46,148 nt of DNA, from contig DVEF01000096.1 in the NCBI GenBank assembly GCA_015295805.1, forward strand, positions 1-46,148, in the 5' to 3' direction. Source of the DNA: Geminocystis sp. M7585_C2015_104. GTDB taxonomy: Bacteria > Cyanobacteriota > Cyanobacteriia > Cyanobacteriales > Cyanobacteriaceae. A program made the translations under genes and the position numbers. The notes under the pieces were generated by a model. It saw only the letters and a list, made by a program, of their open reading frames with translations. It searched no databases and was not told where the DNA came from. This document shows, piece after piece, positions 1-10,828 of this stretch (position 1 is its first letter; each line of letters starts with the position of its first letter).

Positions 1-25
1 GCACCATACCATTGACCACCAACCT

Positions 26-3000
26 ATGAGAACCCACGAACTGTTACCCGATCTGATCGAAATCCAACGCTCCAGCTATAAATGGTTTCTGGAGCGAGGT
101 CTCATTGAAGAACTAAACAGTTTCAGCCCCATAACCGACTATGCGGGCAAGTTGGAACTCCACTTCATAGGAGAGAAATACCGTCTAAAAGAGCCCAAGT
201 ACGACCTGGAAGAGGCTAAAAGAAGGGATGCCACTTATTCGGTACAGATGTATGTACCGACAATACTGTTAAACAAGGAAACGGGCGAAAGGAAAGAGCA
301 AGAGGTATTTATAGGCGATCTGCCCCTGATGACAGACAGGGGCACCTTCCTCATCAACGGTGCGGAAAGGGTAATTGTCAATCAGATTGTGCGTTCGCCA
401 GGGGTATATTTCAAGTCAGAGGTTGATAAAAACGGCAAAAAAACCTACTCCGCTTCCATTATCCCAAACCGAGGGGCATGGTTGAAGTTTGAGACTGACA
501 AAAATGGCATTGTCTGGGTCAGAATCGACAAAACCCGCAAAATCTCGGCTCAGGTACTGTTAAAGGCCATCGGGCTGACGGACAAGGAAATTTTTGACCG
601 ACTGCGCCACCCGGACTTCTACCACCGAACCATCGAAAAAGAGGGGAACTTCACCACCGATGAGGCCTTGATGGAATTATACAAAAAACTCCGTCCGGGA
701 GAACCCCCTACCGTCAGTGGTGGTCAGTCCCTACTGGAAAGCCGCTTCTTTGACCCCAAACGCTACGACTTGGGGAAGGTAGGACGTTATAAAATCAACA
801 AAAAGCTACGCCTTACCATCCCAGAAAACGTCCGCACCCTCACCGTGGACGACATAATCGCCGTGGTGGACTACCTGATCAACCTAGAATTCGACATTGG
901 GAGTGTGGACGATATAGACCACCTGGGCAACCGCAGGATCAGAAGTGTGGGGGAACTGTTACAAAACCAGGTGAGGATAGGCCTTTCTCGTCTGGAAAGA
1001 ATCATCAGGGAAAGAATGACAGTAGGAGATCCCAATACCCTCACCCCGGCCGCCCTAGTTAACCCTAAACCCCTGGTGGCTGCCATTAAGGAATTCTTCG
1101 GCTCCTCCCAACTGTCCCAGTTCATGGATCAGACCAATCCCCTGGCAGAATTAACCCACAAACGTCGTATTTCTGCCCTGGGGCCAGGAGGACTCAGTCG
1201 TGATCGGGCCGGCTTTGCCGTAAGAGATATTCACCCCAGTCACTACGGCCGCATTTGCCCCATCGAAACCCCTGAGGGTCCCAACGCCGGTCTCATCGGC
1301 TCCCTTGCTACCTATGCCCGGGTAAACGAGTACGGATTTATAACTACGCCGTATTACAAGGTAGAGAATGGGAGAGTACGTTGGGATCTGCCTCCCGAAT
1401 ACCTCACAGCCGACGAAGAAGACGACAAGAGAATAGCCGCCCCGGATGTGGCCACCGACGAACAAGGGAATATTCTGGGAGAAACAGTACCTATCCGCTA
1501 CCGTCAGGAGTTTTCCACCACCACCCCAGACCAGGTGGACTACATAGCCGTCTCCCCAGTGCAAATTGTATCCGTGGCCACATCCCTCATCCCCTTCCTA
1601 GAACACGATGACGCTAACCGCGCCCTCATGGGCTCCAATATGCAAAGACAGGCGGTGCCACTGTTACGCCCCTCTCGTCCCCTTGTGGGGACAGGCTTGG
1701 AAGCCCAGGCGGCACGGGACTCCGGTATGGTGGTGGTATCTCGCCATCACGGCAAGGTCACCTATGTGGATGCCAAAACCATAAAAGTAAAAACTAAGGA
1801 CGGACAGGAAATCGTCTACAACCTCCAGAAATACGAGCGTTCTAACCAGGATACCTGTCTGAACCAAAAACCAATAGTAGACGAAGGGGAAGAGGTAGTC
1901 CCCGGTCAGGTATTAGCCGATGGCGCCGCCACGGAGGGAGGAGAACTGGCCCTGGGACAAAACGTCCTCATCGCCTACATGCCCTGGGAAGGCTACAACT
2001 ATGAAGATGCTATCCTCATCAGTGAAAGACTAGTTCAGGAAGACGTATATACTAGCATACACATAGAAAAATATGAGATAGAAGCCCGTCAGACAAAGTT
2101 AGGGCCAGAAGAAATCACCCGCGAAATACCTAATGTGGGAGAGGAGGCCCTGGCTAACCTGGATGAGAATGGAATTATCAGGGTCGGCGCCTGGGTGGAA
2201 GCCGGAGACATTCTGGTGGGGAAGGTAACTCCTAAAGGAGAGTCTGAACAACCCCCGGAAGAAAAACTACTGCGTGCTATATTTGGGGAAAAAGCCAGAG
2301 ACGTACGAGACAACTCCCTGCGTCTGCCAAACGGGGAAAGAGGACGGGTCATCTATGTCCGTGTCTTCACCCGCGAACAGGGAGACGAACTTCCTCCAGG
2401 CGCGAACATGGTTGTAAGAGTATATGTGGCACAGAAGAGAAAGATCCAGGTGGGGGATAAAATGGCGGGAAGACACGGCAACAAGGGAATTATCTCCCGC
2501 ATCCTACCCCGGGAAGATATGCCCTACCTGCCTGATGGGACGCCAGTGGACATAGTACTCAACCCCCTAGGGGTGCCCTCCCGGATGAATGTGGGACAGG
2601 TGTATGAGTGTCTGATGGGATGGGCGGCCGAACACCTGGGTTGTCGTTTCAAGATAACCCCCTTCGACGAGATGTATGGGGAAGAGGCTTCCCGTCACAC
2701 CGTCCATGCCCTTTTGAAGGAGGCCGCCGAAAAATCCGGCAAGGACTGGATTTTCAACCCCGACAATCCCGGTAAGATCCAGCTCTATGACGGCCGCACT
2801 GGTGAGCCCTTCGACCAACCGGTGACAGTGGGCAAGGCTTACATGCTCAAACTGGTACACTTGGTAGATGATAAAATCCACGCCCGCTCCACCGGCCCTT
2901 ACTCCCTGGTAACTCAACAACCCCTGGGTGGTAAAGCCCAACAGGGGGGTCAAAGATTCGGGGAAATGGAAGTATGGGCGTTGGAGGCCTACGGGGCAGC

Positions 3001-3325
3001 CTATACCCTACAAGAGCTCTTAACCATTAAATCTGACGACATGCAGGGAAGGAATGAGGCCCTCAATGCTATCGTCAAGGGCCAGCCGATACCCCAACCT
3101 GGAACCCCCGAGTCCTTCAAGGTGTTATTGCGAGAACTTCAATCCCTGTGTCTGGACGTCTCTGTCCACAAGGTGGTGGAACGAGAGGATAAAAGTGTTG
3201 AAGATATTGAGGTGGACCTAATGGAGTCCGACCATCGTTCCTCGCCAAGACGTCCCACCTACAAAGAAGAATACAACCTCGTCAGTCTGGGACAGGAAGA
3301 TTACGATGAGGACGACGAGGAATAG
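26..3325 (+). CDS. rpoB: RNA polymerase beta subunit RpoB
   Basis: This is the beta subunit of RNA polymerase, which forms one side of the catalytic cleft. The 1099-residue reading frame matches cyanobacterial RpoB throughout. The rifampicin-pocket region ([20 protein letters not shown]) lies near residues 357-377, and the catalytic-core motif [12 protein letters not shown] is near residue 810. The C-terminal clamp segment ([20 protein letters not shown]) is also intact. The tail is acidic, as usual in the phylum. The ATG at 26 has no visible Shine-Dalgarno sequence, and the frame stays open to the left edge (positions 2-25 read HHTIDHQP). Relatives have about 10-20 residues before LPDLIEIQ, so the true start is probably outside the window. 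rpoC2 follows after 64 bp, presumably in one operon. The identity is certain; only the start is open. Confidence 0.97.
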   Translation: MRTHELLPDLIEIQRSSYKWFLERGLIEELNSFSPITDYAGKLELHFIGEKYRLKEPKYDLEEAKRRDATYSVQMYVPTILLNKETGERKEQEVFIGDLPLMTDRGTFLINGAERVIVNQIVRSPGVYFKSEVDKNGKKTYSASIIPNRGAWLKFETDKNGIVWVRIDKTRKISAQVLLKAIGLTDKEIFDRLRHPDFYHRTIEKEGNFTTDEALMELYKKLRPGEPPTVSGGQSLLESRFFDPKRYDLGKVGRYKINKKLRLTIPENVRTLTVDDIIAVVDYLINLEFDIGSVDDIDHLGNRRIRSVGELLQNQVRIGLSRLERIIRERMTVGDPNTLTPAALVNPKPLVAAIKEFFGSSQLSQFMDQTNPLAELTHKRRISALGPGGLSRDRAGFAVRDIHPSHYGRICPIETPEGPNAGLIGSLATYARVNEYGFITTPYYKVENGRVRWDLPPEYLTADEEDDKRIAAPDVATDEQGNILGETVPIRYRQEFSTTTPDQVDYIAVSPVQIVSVATSLIPFLEHDDANRALMGSNMQRQAVPLLRPSRPLVGTGLEAQAARDSGMVVVSRHHGKVTYVDAKTIKVKTKDGQEIVYNLQKYERSNQDTCLNQKPIVDEGEEVVPGQVLADGAATEGGELALGQNVLIAYMPWEGYNYEDAILISERLVQEDVYTSIHIEKYEIEARQTKLGPEEITREIPNVGEEALANLDENGIIRVGAWVEAGDILVGKVTPKGESEQPPEEKLLRAIFGEKARDVRDNSLRLPNGERGRVIYVRVFTREQGDELPPGANMVVRVYVAQKRKIQVGDKMAGRHGNKGIISRILPREDMPYLPDGTPVDIVLNPLGVPSRMNVGQVYECLMGWAAEHLGCRFKITPFDEMYGEEASRHTVHALLKEAAEKSGKDWIFNPDNPGKIQLYDGRTGEPFDQPVTVGKAYMLKLVHLVDDKIHARSTGPYSLVTQQPLGGKAQQGGQRFGEMEVWALEAYGAAYTLQELLTIKSDDMQGRNEALNAIVKGQPIPQPGTPESFKVLLRELQSLCLDVSVHKVVEREDKSVEDIEVDLMESDHRSSPRRPTYKEEYNLVSLGQEDYDEDDEE

Positions 3326-3389
3326 TAACAGATGCCCCTTGCCCCCTTTTAACACCTCAGTCCTATATACCATACCCATTTAGCAGGCC

Positions 3390-6300
3390 ATGAAGTCCAA
3401 AAATCCTAAACCCGTCTTCTACAACAAGGTAATTGATAAAGGCTCCCTGAAAAAACTCATCGCTACCACCTACAGCGAATACGGTGCCGCCCGGTGCGCC
3501 TATATGTGCGACTTTTTGAAAACCATGGGCTTCCACTACGCCACCCAGGCGGCCGTCTCCATCAGCATTGAAGACCTTAAAGTCCCCCCTCAGAAAAAGG
3601 CTCTCCTAGCGGCAGCGGAAAAAACTATAAAGGAAACAACAGAGCGCTACGTGAACGGGGAAATCACCGAGGTGGAACGTTTCCAAAAGGTAATTGACAC
3701 TTGGAATGACACCTCCGAAGCCCTTAAGGACGAGGTAGTACGCTATTTCCAAGAAACAGACCCCCTCAATTCCGTTTACATGATGGCCTTCTCCGGCGCC
3801 CGCGGTAACATCAGCCAGGTGCGTCAGTTGGTGGGAATGCGGGGCTTAATGGCTGACCCCCAAGGGGAAATCATCGACCTGCCCATCAAGACCAATTTCC
3901 GGGAAGGCCTCACGGTTACCGAGTACATCATCTCCTCCTATGGGGCTCGTAAAGGGCTAGTAGACACCGCCCTTCGCACAGCAGACTCCGGTTATCTCAC
4001 ACGCCGTCTAGTAGACGTAGCTCAGGACGTCATTGTCCGGGAGACAGACTGTGGCACCACCAGGGGCATTTATCTCACTGCCATCAAAGACGGCGATCGC
4101 GTTCTGTTGCCACTGGCCGACCGTCTCTTCGGCCGCGTCCTAGCAGAGGATATTGTTGACCCCAACACCGGCGAACTCATTGCCCCCCGCAACACTGTGA
4201 TGGACGAAAAATTGGCTAAGAAAATAGCCTCCCTCACAGACGGGGTAAAAGTTCGTTCCCCCCTCACCTGTGAAAGCTCCCGCTCTGTGTGTCAAAAGTG
4301 CTACGGATGGTCCCTGGCTCACTGTGAATGGGTAAACCTAGGAGAGGCCATCGGCATCATCGCCGCCCAATCCATAGGCGAACCGGGCACCCAGTTGACC
4401 ATGCGCACCTTCCACACCGGTGGTGTCTTTACCGGAGAAGTAGCTCGTCGTATTACAAGTCCAGTGGCAGGAGAAGTTAAATTCCCCAGACGCGTAAAAC
4501 TCAGAGAAACCCGAACCCGTCACGGGGAACAAAAAATGCAACTGGAAACTGCCTGTGAGATCACCGTCGGCAGCGAGAAGGTATCCCTCCCAGCCGGCAG
4601 TCTTTTGGCTGTAAAGGCCGGGGATATCGTCAAGGAAAATGACCTGTTGGCGGAGGTAATGCCTCCCAAGAGTCGTTCCACGGAAAAAGCAACTAAAGAC
4701 GTAGTTTCTGACCTGTCTGGCGAGATTCTGTTCGACAATATCTCCCCTGAAAGCAAAACCGACAAGCAAGGTAATACCACTACTACCGCCACCCGCAATG
4801 GCCTAATCTGGATCGTTTCTGGGCAAGTATACAACCTGCCACCTGGGGCCGAACCGGCAGTAAGGAATGGCCAAAAGGTAAAACGAGGGGATGTTTTGGC
4901 ACAAACCCTCTTCAAAACCAAAAGTGGCGGCGTCTGTCGCGGCGTCTCCTCCTGGCAACAAGATGGGGAAATAGAAGTCGTCACCGCCTCCGTCACTCTC
5001 GATCAGGCAGATGTATACCTGGAACAACACGGAAATCAACAACAATACGTCATTCACACCCAGCGAGGAGATCGTTTCGCCCTCAAGGTATTACAAGGCA
5101 CCAAGGTATACAACAACCAGGTGGTAGCCGAACTCATCGATGATACCTACGTTACCGAAACCGGGGGCATCATCCGTTATGCCGGCCTGGAAACCGGAAG
5201 GGGCAACAAAAAACAAGGTTATGAAGTCCTAAAAGAGGGCACTATAATCTGGATTCCCGAAGAATGCCATGAGGTGAATAAAGACATCTCCCTCCTGCTG
5301 GTAGAAGATGGACAATATGTAGAAGCCGGCACCGAAATTGTAAAAGATATATACTGTCAGTCCAGCGGTGTAGTAGAGGTTATCCAGAAAAATGACATCC
5401 TCCGGGAGGTAATCATCAAGCCCGGGAAATTATACTTAGACCTGGACCCCGATTATGTGGCTCATATTGAAGAAGACTCTATCCTACCCCCAGGCACTCA
5501 AATCAGTGCCGATGTTGTAACAGAAGAAGAATACTTTGCCCAGTTTGTAGACACCCCCGAAGGAGTAGGTTTGTTACTCCGTCCCATTAAACAATACTAC
5601 GTCGTCAACCGCACCAAGTCCCCCTCCCAAGAGTCCTTCAATACCCAAGGAGCCTCCATAAACCTCCGTCCAGTACTTAAAATCTTCTACAAGGACGGTG
5701 AAAGAGTCAAAAGCGTAGACGGAGTCCAACTGGTTAGCACCCAGCTGGTGTTGGAAGCCAGTGAGGGGATGAGTGCAGACATAGAGCTAATACCCCAAGA
5801 AGATAAAGAAAACTGCTATCGTCTTCAAATCGTCGTTCTGGAATCTATTATCCTCCGTCGCGAATTAGAATCCGAACCTAATATCATTACCCGAGTCTTG
5901 GTAAAAGACGGCCAGCAAGTACCTCCTGGAGCAACCATCGGTATTACCGAACTGCTGTGTCAAGAAGACGGTATTGTCCAGGGAGTAAGGGAAGGACAGG
6001 AATCCATCCGTCGAATTCTAGTAGTCCGCAGTTCTGACCTGTATACACTGGAAACAGAGGAAAAACCCTCTTGTAAAGAAGGTCAGTTTTTGAAAAAAGG
6101 AGACCTCATTGCTCCCGGCGTACCAGTACCCGAACCAGGAAGAGTACTCAAGATAGAAGGGAACAAATTTGTATTACGACGTTCTCGTCCCTATCGCATA
6201 TCTGCGGGCGCCATACTACACGTAACTCAAGGGGAACTGGTACAACGAGGCGAAGTCCTGGCATCCCTCGTGTTCGAGCGGGCAAAAACCGGTGACATCG

Positions 6301-7223
6301 TTCAAGGTTTGCCCAGAATTGAGGAGTTGTTGGAGGCCAGGAAGCCAAAAGAACCAGCTATAATAGCCCGTCGTGGGGGAATCTGTAAAATAGAATACCG
6401 GGATGAAGACCCCATCTGCATCAAGGTAATAGAGGATGACGGTGCCATCGCCGAATACCCCCTCACTCAGAATCAAAATGTCATCGTCAGTGACAACCAA
6501 CGGGTGGAAGTGGGACAATCTCTGACCGATGGTATCCCTAACCCCCACGAACTGCTTGATGTTTACTTCTCCTACTATCTAGAAGAAAAAAACATGAGCA
6601 TGTATGAGGCTACCCTGGCTGCCTGGGAAAAAGTCCAGTTGTTTATAGTTAACCAAGTGCAGTCGGTGTACCTCTCCCAGGGCATCGAAATTGCCGACAA
6701 ACACATCGAGGTTATCGTAAGACAGATGACTACCAAAGTACGGGTGGATGACGGGGGTGATACCACTCGTCTACCCGGCGAGCTGGTAGAATTGCGTCAG
6801 GTGGAGAAAGACAACGAAAACATAGCCCTCATAGGTGGTGCCCCTATTCAGTATACCCCCATAGTAATGGGTATTACTAAGGCCAGCCTAAACACCGACA
6901 GCTTTATCTCCGCCGCAAGCTTCCAAGAAACTACAAGGGTACTGACGGAGGCCGCCATTGAAGGCAAGAGCGACTGGTTGAGGGGATTGAAAGAAAATGT
7001 GATTATAGGGCGTCTTATCCCTGCTGGCACTGGCTTTAATGCCTATTTGCGCCCCGACAATGACGCCAATGACAAGGGAGCGACACGCACCAATGGTTCC
7101 CTTGTGGGCGGCAGTCTACCAGAGTCATCTGCCCCCCCTGCCAATACCCCTCAAACAGAAGTAGACGACGTGCTGATCGACGATCAAACTGCCCGTCAGT
7201 TCGCCAGCGAGGAGGAAATCTAA
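3390..7223 (+). CDS. rpoC2: RNA polymerase beta' subunit (C-terminal half) RpoC2
   Basis: This is the cyanobacterial beta' chain, corresponding to the C-terminal half of bacterial RpoC. In this phylum the N-terminal half, with the catalytic NADFDGD motif, is a separate protein, RpoC1. The protein has 1277 residues. A zinc-binding cysteine set is visible in the N-terminal third (DCGT, then [15 protein letters not shown] near residues 300-315). The start of the trigger loop follows ([20 protein letters not shown] near residue 326). After it comes a roughly 600-residue insertion made of repeated sandwich-barrel hybrid motifs, the cyanobacterial SI3 insertion. The beta' chain resumes at [18 protein letters not shown] near the C-terminus. 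It is co-directional with rpoB, and a strong terminator lies 20 bp past its stop codon. rpoC1 is absent here, so it must be encoded elsewhere. Confidence 0.97.
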   Translation: MKSKNPKPVFYNKVIDKGSLKKLIATTYSEYGAARCAYMCDFLKTMGFHYATQAAVSISIEDLKVPPQKKALLAAAEKTIKETTERYVNGEITEVERFQKVIDTWNDTSEALKDEVVRYFQETDPLNSVYMMAFSGARGNISQVRQLVGMRGLMADPQGEIIDLPIKTNFREGLTVTEYIISSYGARKGLVDTALRTADSGYLTRRLVDVAQDVIVRETDCGTTRGIYLTAIKDGDRVLLPLADRLFGRVLAEDIVDPNTGELIAPRNTVMDEKLAKKIASLTDGVKVRSPLTCESSRSVCQKCYGWSLAHCEWVNLGEAIGIIAAQSIGEPGTQLTMRTFHTGGVFTGEVARRITSPVAGEVKFPRRVKLRETRTRHGEQKMQLETACEITVGSEKVSLPAGSLLAVKAGDIVKENDLLAEVMPPKSRSTEKATKDVVSDLSGEILFDNISPESKTDKQGNTTTTATRNGLIWIVSGQVYNLPPGAEPAVRNGQKVKRGDVLAQTLFKTKSGGVCRGVSSWQQDGEIEVVTASVTLDQADVYLEQHGNQQQYVIHTQRGDRFALKVLQGTKVYNNQVVAELIDDTYVTETGGIIRYAGLETGRGNKKQGYEVLKEGTIIWIPEECHEVNKDISLLLVEDGQYVEAGTEIVKDIYCQSSGVVEVIQKNDILREVIIKPGKLYLDLDPDYVAHIEEDSILPPGTQISADVVTEEEYFAQFVDTPEGVGLLLRPIKQYYVVNRTKSPSQESFNTQGASINLRPVLKIFYKDGERVKSVDGVQLVSTQLVLEASEGMSADIELIPQEDKENCYRLQIVVLESIILRRELESEPNIITRVLVKDGQQVPPGATIGITELLCQEDGIVQGVREGQESIRRILVVRSSDLYTLETEEKPSCKEGQFLKKGDLIAPGVPVPEPGRVLKIEGNKFVLRRSRPYRISAGAILHVTQGELVQRGEVLASLVFERAKTGDIVQGLPRIEELLEARKPKEPAIIARRGGICKIEYRDEDPICIKVIEDDGAIAEYPLTQNQNVIVSDNQRVEVGQSLTDGIPNPHELLDVYFSYYLEEKNMSMYEATLAAWEKVQLFIVNQVQSVYLSQGIEIADKHIEVIVRQMTTKVRVDDGGDTTRLPGELVELRQVEKDNENIALIGGAPIQYTPIVMGITKASLNTDSFISAASFQETTRVLTEAAIEGKSDWLRGLKENVIIGRLIPAGTGFNAYLRPDNDANDKGATRTNGSLVGGSLPESSAPPANTPQTEVDDVLIDDQTARQFASEEEI

Positions 7224-7242
7224 CGCCCTAACTTATACCCCG

Positions 7243-7277
7243 GGGGTATGTTGTTGTCCACATGCCCCTTTTTTTTT
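7243..7277 (+). terminator. Intrinsic terminator of the rpoB-rpoC2 operon
   Basis: GGGGTATG (7243-7250) can pair with CATGCCCC (7261-7268), giving an eight-base-pair stem with one G-T wobble and a 10-nt loop. Nine consecutive T residues follow (7269-7277). It lies 20 bp after the rpoC2 stop codon and has the classic form of a Rho-independent terminator. Confidence 0.85.
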
Positions 7278-7537
7278 ATTAATTTTTCTGTTTACTTGGT
7301 CTTTGGCCTTCCAGGCAAATAGCACAATTATCTTCTCTCTTTTCCTTTTGTGAATCCTCTTGGCTCCCTATACAATATGTCAAAATAATCTTCAACATTT
7401 TTTGTCTCTATTTTCATGGTTAGAACAATAGCAATATCCGGGGAAAAGGGTAAATATTAAGATTTTTGGAAACACCGTGTACCCCTGGGGAAGGCGGGTT
7501 ACAATGACGGTGTAGTGTTATATTTTTCTGTCAAACT
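7278..7537. other. Intergenic region upstream of hypB
   Basis: This is about 260 bp of mostly AT-rich DNA between the rpoC2 terminator and hypB. A possible -10 hexamer TACAAT lies at 7500-7505, 33 bp before the hypB ATG, with only a weak candidate -35 (GTGTAC, 7477-7482). A small CCCC-T-GGGG palindrome sits between them. I see no gene, RNA or repeat here. Confidence 0.4.
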
Positions 7538-8281
7538 ATGTGTACAGATTGCGGCTGCAGTGTCACTCCCCAAGAAGTATCTATCAACAACCAACCAGTA
7601 GGAGGAAACAACAGCCATACCCTCCATATCCACCAGTCAATTCTGGCTAAAAACAATCACATTGCCCATCACAACCGGGAATTCTTCAGGGAAAAAAACA
7701 TATACGTTGTAAACATTCTCTCCTCCCCAGGCGCCGGCAAAACCACTTTTATTCAGAGAATGCTTACCGATTTGAAAAATACCTATAAAACAGCAGTAAT
7801 TGTCGGCGATTTGGCTACCGATAATGATTCTAAAAAAATAGCACAGGTAACAAACCAAGTGGTACAAATTAACACGGGTGATGTCTGTCACCTAGAAGCC
7901 GACATGGTAAGAAAAGCCCTGAAAAATCTCAACCTGGATCACTGTCAGCTATTAATCATTGAAAATGTGGGAAATTTGGTTTGTCCATCCGCCTATGATT
8001 TGGGGGAAAATGAGAGAATCGCTATTCTATCTGTCACCGAGGGAGAAGACAAACCCTTAAAATACCCTACCCTCTTCAAGACGGCAAGTGTGGTTATTAT
8101 CAATAAAATAGACATTGCTCAGGTGGTAGAATTTGACCATCAACTGGCTGTCAACAATATAAAAACCATTGCCCCTCAAGCTGAAATATTTATGGTTTCC
8201 GCCCGCACCGGCGAAGGCATGCAACAATGGTATAAACACCTCCAGGAAAAAATACAGTCTGCTGTGGCAGCAGCAGTTTAA
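7538..8281 (+). CDS. hypB: Hydrogenase nickel incorporation GTPase HypB
   Basis: HypB is a SIMIBI-class GTPase that, with HypA, delivers nickel to the large subunit of NiFe hydrogenases in the cytoplasm. The 247-residue protein begins with the MCTDCGC motif, the N-terminal metal-binding cysteine cluster of HypB. A modest His-rich stretch follows (HTLHIH...HIAHH, residues about 27-47), possibly a nickel store. The P-loop SSPGAGKTT is near residues 62-70. The G-domain metal site ENVGNLVCPSAYDLGE is near 147, the NKID base-recognition motif is near 190, and SARTGEG is near the C-terminus. No other hyp or hydrogenase gene is in the window, so hypB stands alone. It is convergent with the WD40 gene, the two stop codons being about 14 bp apart. 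Confidence 0.95.
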   Translation: MCTDCGCSVTPQEVSINNQPVGGNNSHTLHIHQSILAKNNHIAHHNREFFREKNIYVVNILSSPGAGKTTFIQRMLTDLKNTYKTAVIVGDLATDNDSKKIAQVTNQVVQINTGDVCHLEADMVRKALKNLNLDHCQLLIIENVGNLVCPSAYDLGENERIAILSVTEGEDKPLKYPTLFKTASVVIINKIDIAQVVEFDHQLAVNNIKTIAPQAEIFMVSARTGEGMQQWYKHLQEKIQSAVAAAV

Positions 8282-8294
8282 TTCCAGGAGAAAC

Positions 8295-10559
8295 TCATAG
8301 GCCTTCCCCCTGGGAAATTTCTTGGATTTTTTCTAACAGTAAAACCCAGTGTTTCTCCTCTGGACTAAACTTATTTTCTTTAAGAGAATCTTCTAACCAT
8401 TTTTTGTCTTCCTCCGTCATCAAACGGGGAGAAAGATAACAAAGTCGGGATAAATCCCATCCCCAAATCGCTACTTTGCCATCCCCACCAGCGGTAATCA
8501 AATTGCGTCCATCCGCAGTGAATTTAATAACCGTAATATGGGATTGGTGGACATCAAGGGTGTTGATATTTTCCCCAGTCTCTAAATTCCAAAGTTGCAC
8601 AATGCCGTCAACGCCGCCAGTGGCCAAAAGACGCCCATCTGGACTGATGTCCAAACAGAAAACACTATCCGAATGCCCCTCCAAAGAAAACTTCACGGTA
8701 TTGTCGGCAACATTCCACACCTTGACAGTACCATCACTACTGCCAGAAACCAGGGTTTTACCATCAGGGGTGATGCCAAGACACCAAACAGGGCCAAAAT
8801 GTTCCTCCAAAGTGGCGATTTCCTCACCCTCCGTTAGGGACCATAGCTTGATGGTACAATCCTGACTAGCAGAGGCCAAAATTTGACTGTCTGGGGTGAC
8901 GGCTAAATCCCATACCCCGTCTTCGTGTCCAAAAAGATTATACAGGTGGTCCCCCTCGGGTAAACGCCAAACACGAATACTATTGTCTCTCTTGCCCCCA
9001 CAGGCAATCAACAGGGTGTCATCCGGGGATATAATTACCCTTTGCACCTCCCGCGAAAAACCCCTTAAACTCTTAAATAATCTTGCTTGAGGATACTGCC
9101 ACAGACGCACCTCTTGGTAACTGGCACTAGCTATCAGCTTAGCACTTTTAGTCATGGCTAAGGACCAAACAGAGGCGACATTGGCAGAAAGACGAGTTAT
9201 TAGATTGCCCTCTGGCAGACGCCAAAGAGACACGGTTTTGTCTCTACTCCCCGCCGCTAGAATTGTACCATCTTGGTTTAGACACAGACTGGTAACGGGT
9301 TTTAAATGCCCTTTAAGGGTTTTGTTGAGTTTACCAGAGTTCAAGTCCCAAATATGTATTAATTCCCCGGAAGTAGTAATTACACTCTGACCATCAGGGG
9401 TAACCACAATCGCCTCTACCGCCTGGGAATGACCTTCTAAAACGTGGAGACATCTAACTAAGTTCCCCTGAGGAGGGGTATTTGTTTTGATATTCCCTAA
9501 AATCTCACTGAATTCGGCTATTTTCTGTTTCAGATAATCATCTTTGATGGACAAACGCTTAGTTTCCAGTTTCTTGATGATGGGGATGCCATAAACTGGG
9601 GGCGCAAAAGAAAGCATCTGCCACAACGTCTCCCATTCCTTGCCCCGGGAAAGGGTTTGAATGATGGCCTGCCACTGGTTTGCAGTCAGCAACCCAACTC
9701 TTTTCCCCTTCTTGCCACCTAATACCGTCCAAACCCATTCTACTCTGCCCAGAGATGCCCCATGTTGGTCAATTCTTTGTCTCAGCTGTGGCGAAGCCTT
9801 TTGATATAACTGAGCCATCAACTCCGATTCTGGATCTATTTGCCGATAAAGCTCCCACTGTTGGGTAAAATAACAAAAAAGAGCCGCCTGTGGCGCTTCG
9901 GAAGGGATATAGCCACACTCCTTGGCAATTTCTAGGGCGGCAGTGTTGTTTTCCTCACTGGCAAGACGACAAATCTCCCCCTGCAACTCCACCGTGGCCA
10001 GGGAAGACAACCACTCCCTGGCAGTGTTTTTAAGAGATATGTCCGTCTCCTGACTGTAAATTTCCAGCAAAGGGGAAATAACAACCTTGCCCTTTTCCTC
10101 CAAAATCCCTTTCCATCCCACATTGAGGGCAGTCAAAACCCTTAGTTTTAAGGGATAGGACGCAACCCAACCCTTCAGTTTTAGAATCTTTGCCAACTCC
10201 CCATCCCTCGTTTCTGCCCAAACACGACATACCACATCAATTAGTTCAGTATCCTGTATTTTAATTTGTCTGAGGTGATTTAACACCAGATTGCGAAAAC
10301 CCTTATCTTCCGAAAAAAAACAATAAGCCCTAATTACCAATTCCAAGGCATCCGGATGGCGCGCCTCCAGTAACTCCCTTGCCGCCTTTTGCCGCAGCAT
10401 GTCAGCCAAGAAAGGGGTTTGATTGTACAATTGTTCCTCCAGTCTCTTTAACCTACCCTCGTCCATCATAAAAACTCCCATCGGGGCTTGACAATAATTA
10501 TATCGACAACCACAGGACAAACACTCTTCTCTCTCCCCACAAATGGCCGCAAACCCCAA
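8295..10559 (-). CDS. WD40-repeat protein with helical N-terminal domain
   Basis: This is a 754-residue protein of unknown specific function. The C-terminal part (residues about 365-700) holds eight WD40 units, each ending in a WD-type turn (IHIWD, VSLWR, VRLWQ, IRVWR, IKLWS, VKVWN, VQLWN, VAIWG), so it should fold as a beta-propeller used for protein binding. The N-terminal half is helical and resembles HEAT/ARM-like sequence, with no recognised catalytic motif. The start is uncertain. A TTG at 10559 has a GAGGA sequence just upstream and would add a cysteine-rich leader (CGEREECLSCGCRYNYC). An ATG at 10469 with GGGAG five bases upstream would give a 724-residue protein without it. WD40 proteins of this kind are common in cyanobacteria as scaffolds. 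It is divergent from rbcL. Confidence 0.85.
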   Translation of the reverse strand: MGFAAICGEREECLSCGCRYNYCQAPMGVFMMDEGRLKRLEEQLYNQTPFLADMLRQKAARELLEARHPDALELVIRAYCFFSEDKGFRNLVLNHLRQIKIQDTELIDVVCRVWAETRDGELAKILKLKGWVASYPLKLRVLTALNVGWKGILEEKGKVVISPLLEIYSQETDISLKNTAREWLSSLATVELQGEICRLASEENNTAALEIAKECGYIPSEAPQAALFCYFTQQWELYRQIDPESELMAQLYQKASPQLRQRIDQHGASLGRVEWVWTVLGGKKGKRVGLLTANQWQAIIQTLSRGKEWETLWQMLSFAPPVYGIPIIKKLETKRLSIKDDYLKQKIAEFSEILGNIKTNTPPQGNLVRCLHVLEGHSQAVEAIVVTPDGQSVITTSGELIHIWDLNSGKLNKTLKGHLKPVTSLCLNQDGTILAAGSRDKTVSLWRLPEGNLITRLSANVASVWSLAMTKSAKLIASASYQEVRLWQYPQARLFKSLRGFSREVQRVIISPDDTLLIACGGKRDNSIRVWRLPEGDHLYNLFGHEDGVWDLAVTPDSQILASASQDCTIKLWSLTEGEEIATLEEHFGPVWCLGITPDGKTLVSGSSDGTVKVWNVADNTVKFSLEGHSDSVFCLDISPDGRLLATGGVDGIVQLWNLETGENINTLDVHQSHITVIKFTADGRNLITAGGDGKVAIWGWDLSRLCYLSPRLMTEEDKKWLEDSLKENKFSPEEKHWVLLLEKIQEISQGEGL

Positions 10560-10828
10560 TTGTCCTCTCTGTCTCTACATATAAACTCACCTTATAAACA
10601 CCATTGGCCAGGAGATTTGTCATAAATACCTATAGACAATCAGATTAGATAAGTTAATCAAAGTCAGAAAAAAAAATAATCTTAAATAGTTGTCCAAGAA
10701 AAGAGAAAATGATCCTCTTCATGCTAATATGGACCCTCGAAAGAAAAAACAGAAAAACCAACTTCCCTAAAAGGAGTTACTACAATAACCTATATAAGCA
10801 TAATTGATATATAGGGAGGAATACAAAA
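10560..10828. other. Divergent upstream region of rbcL
   Basis: This is a 269-bp AT-rich region between the divergent WD40 gene and rbcL. It must hold promoters for both. Next to rbcL I see TACAAT (10781-10786) and TATAAG (10793-10798) as possible -10 elements, but no convincing -35. The ribosome-binding site AGGGAGG lies about 10 bases before the rbcL ATG. I recognise no clear NtcA box (GTA-N8-TAC). Confidence 0.4.
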
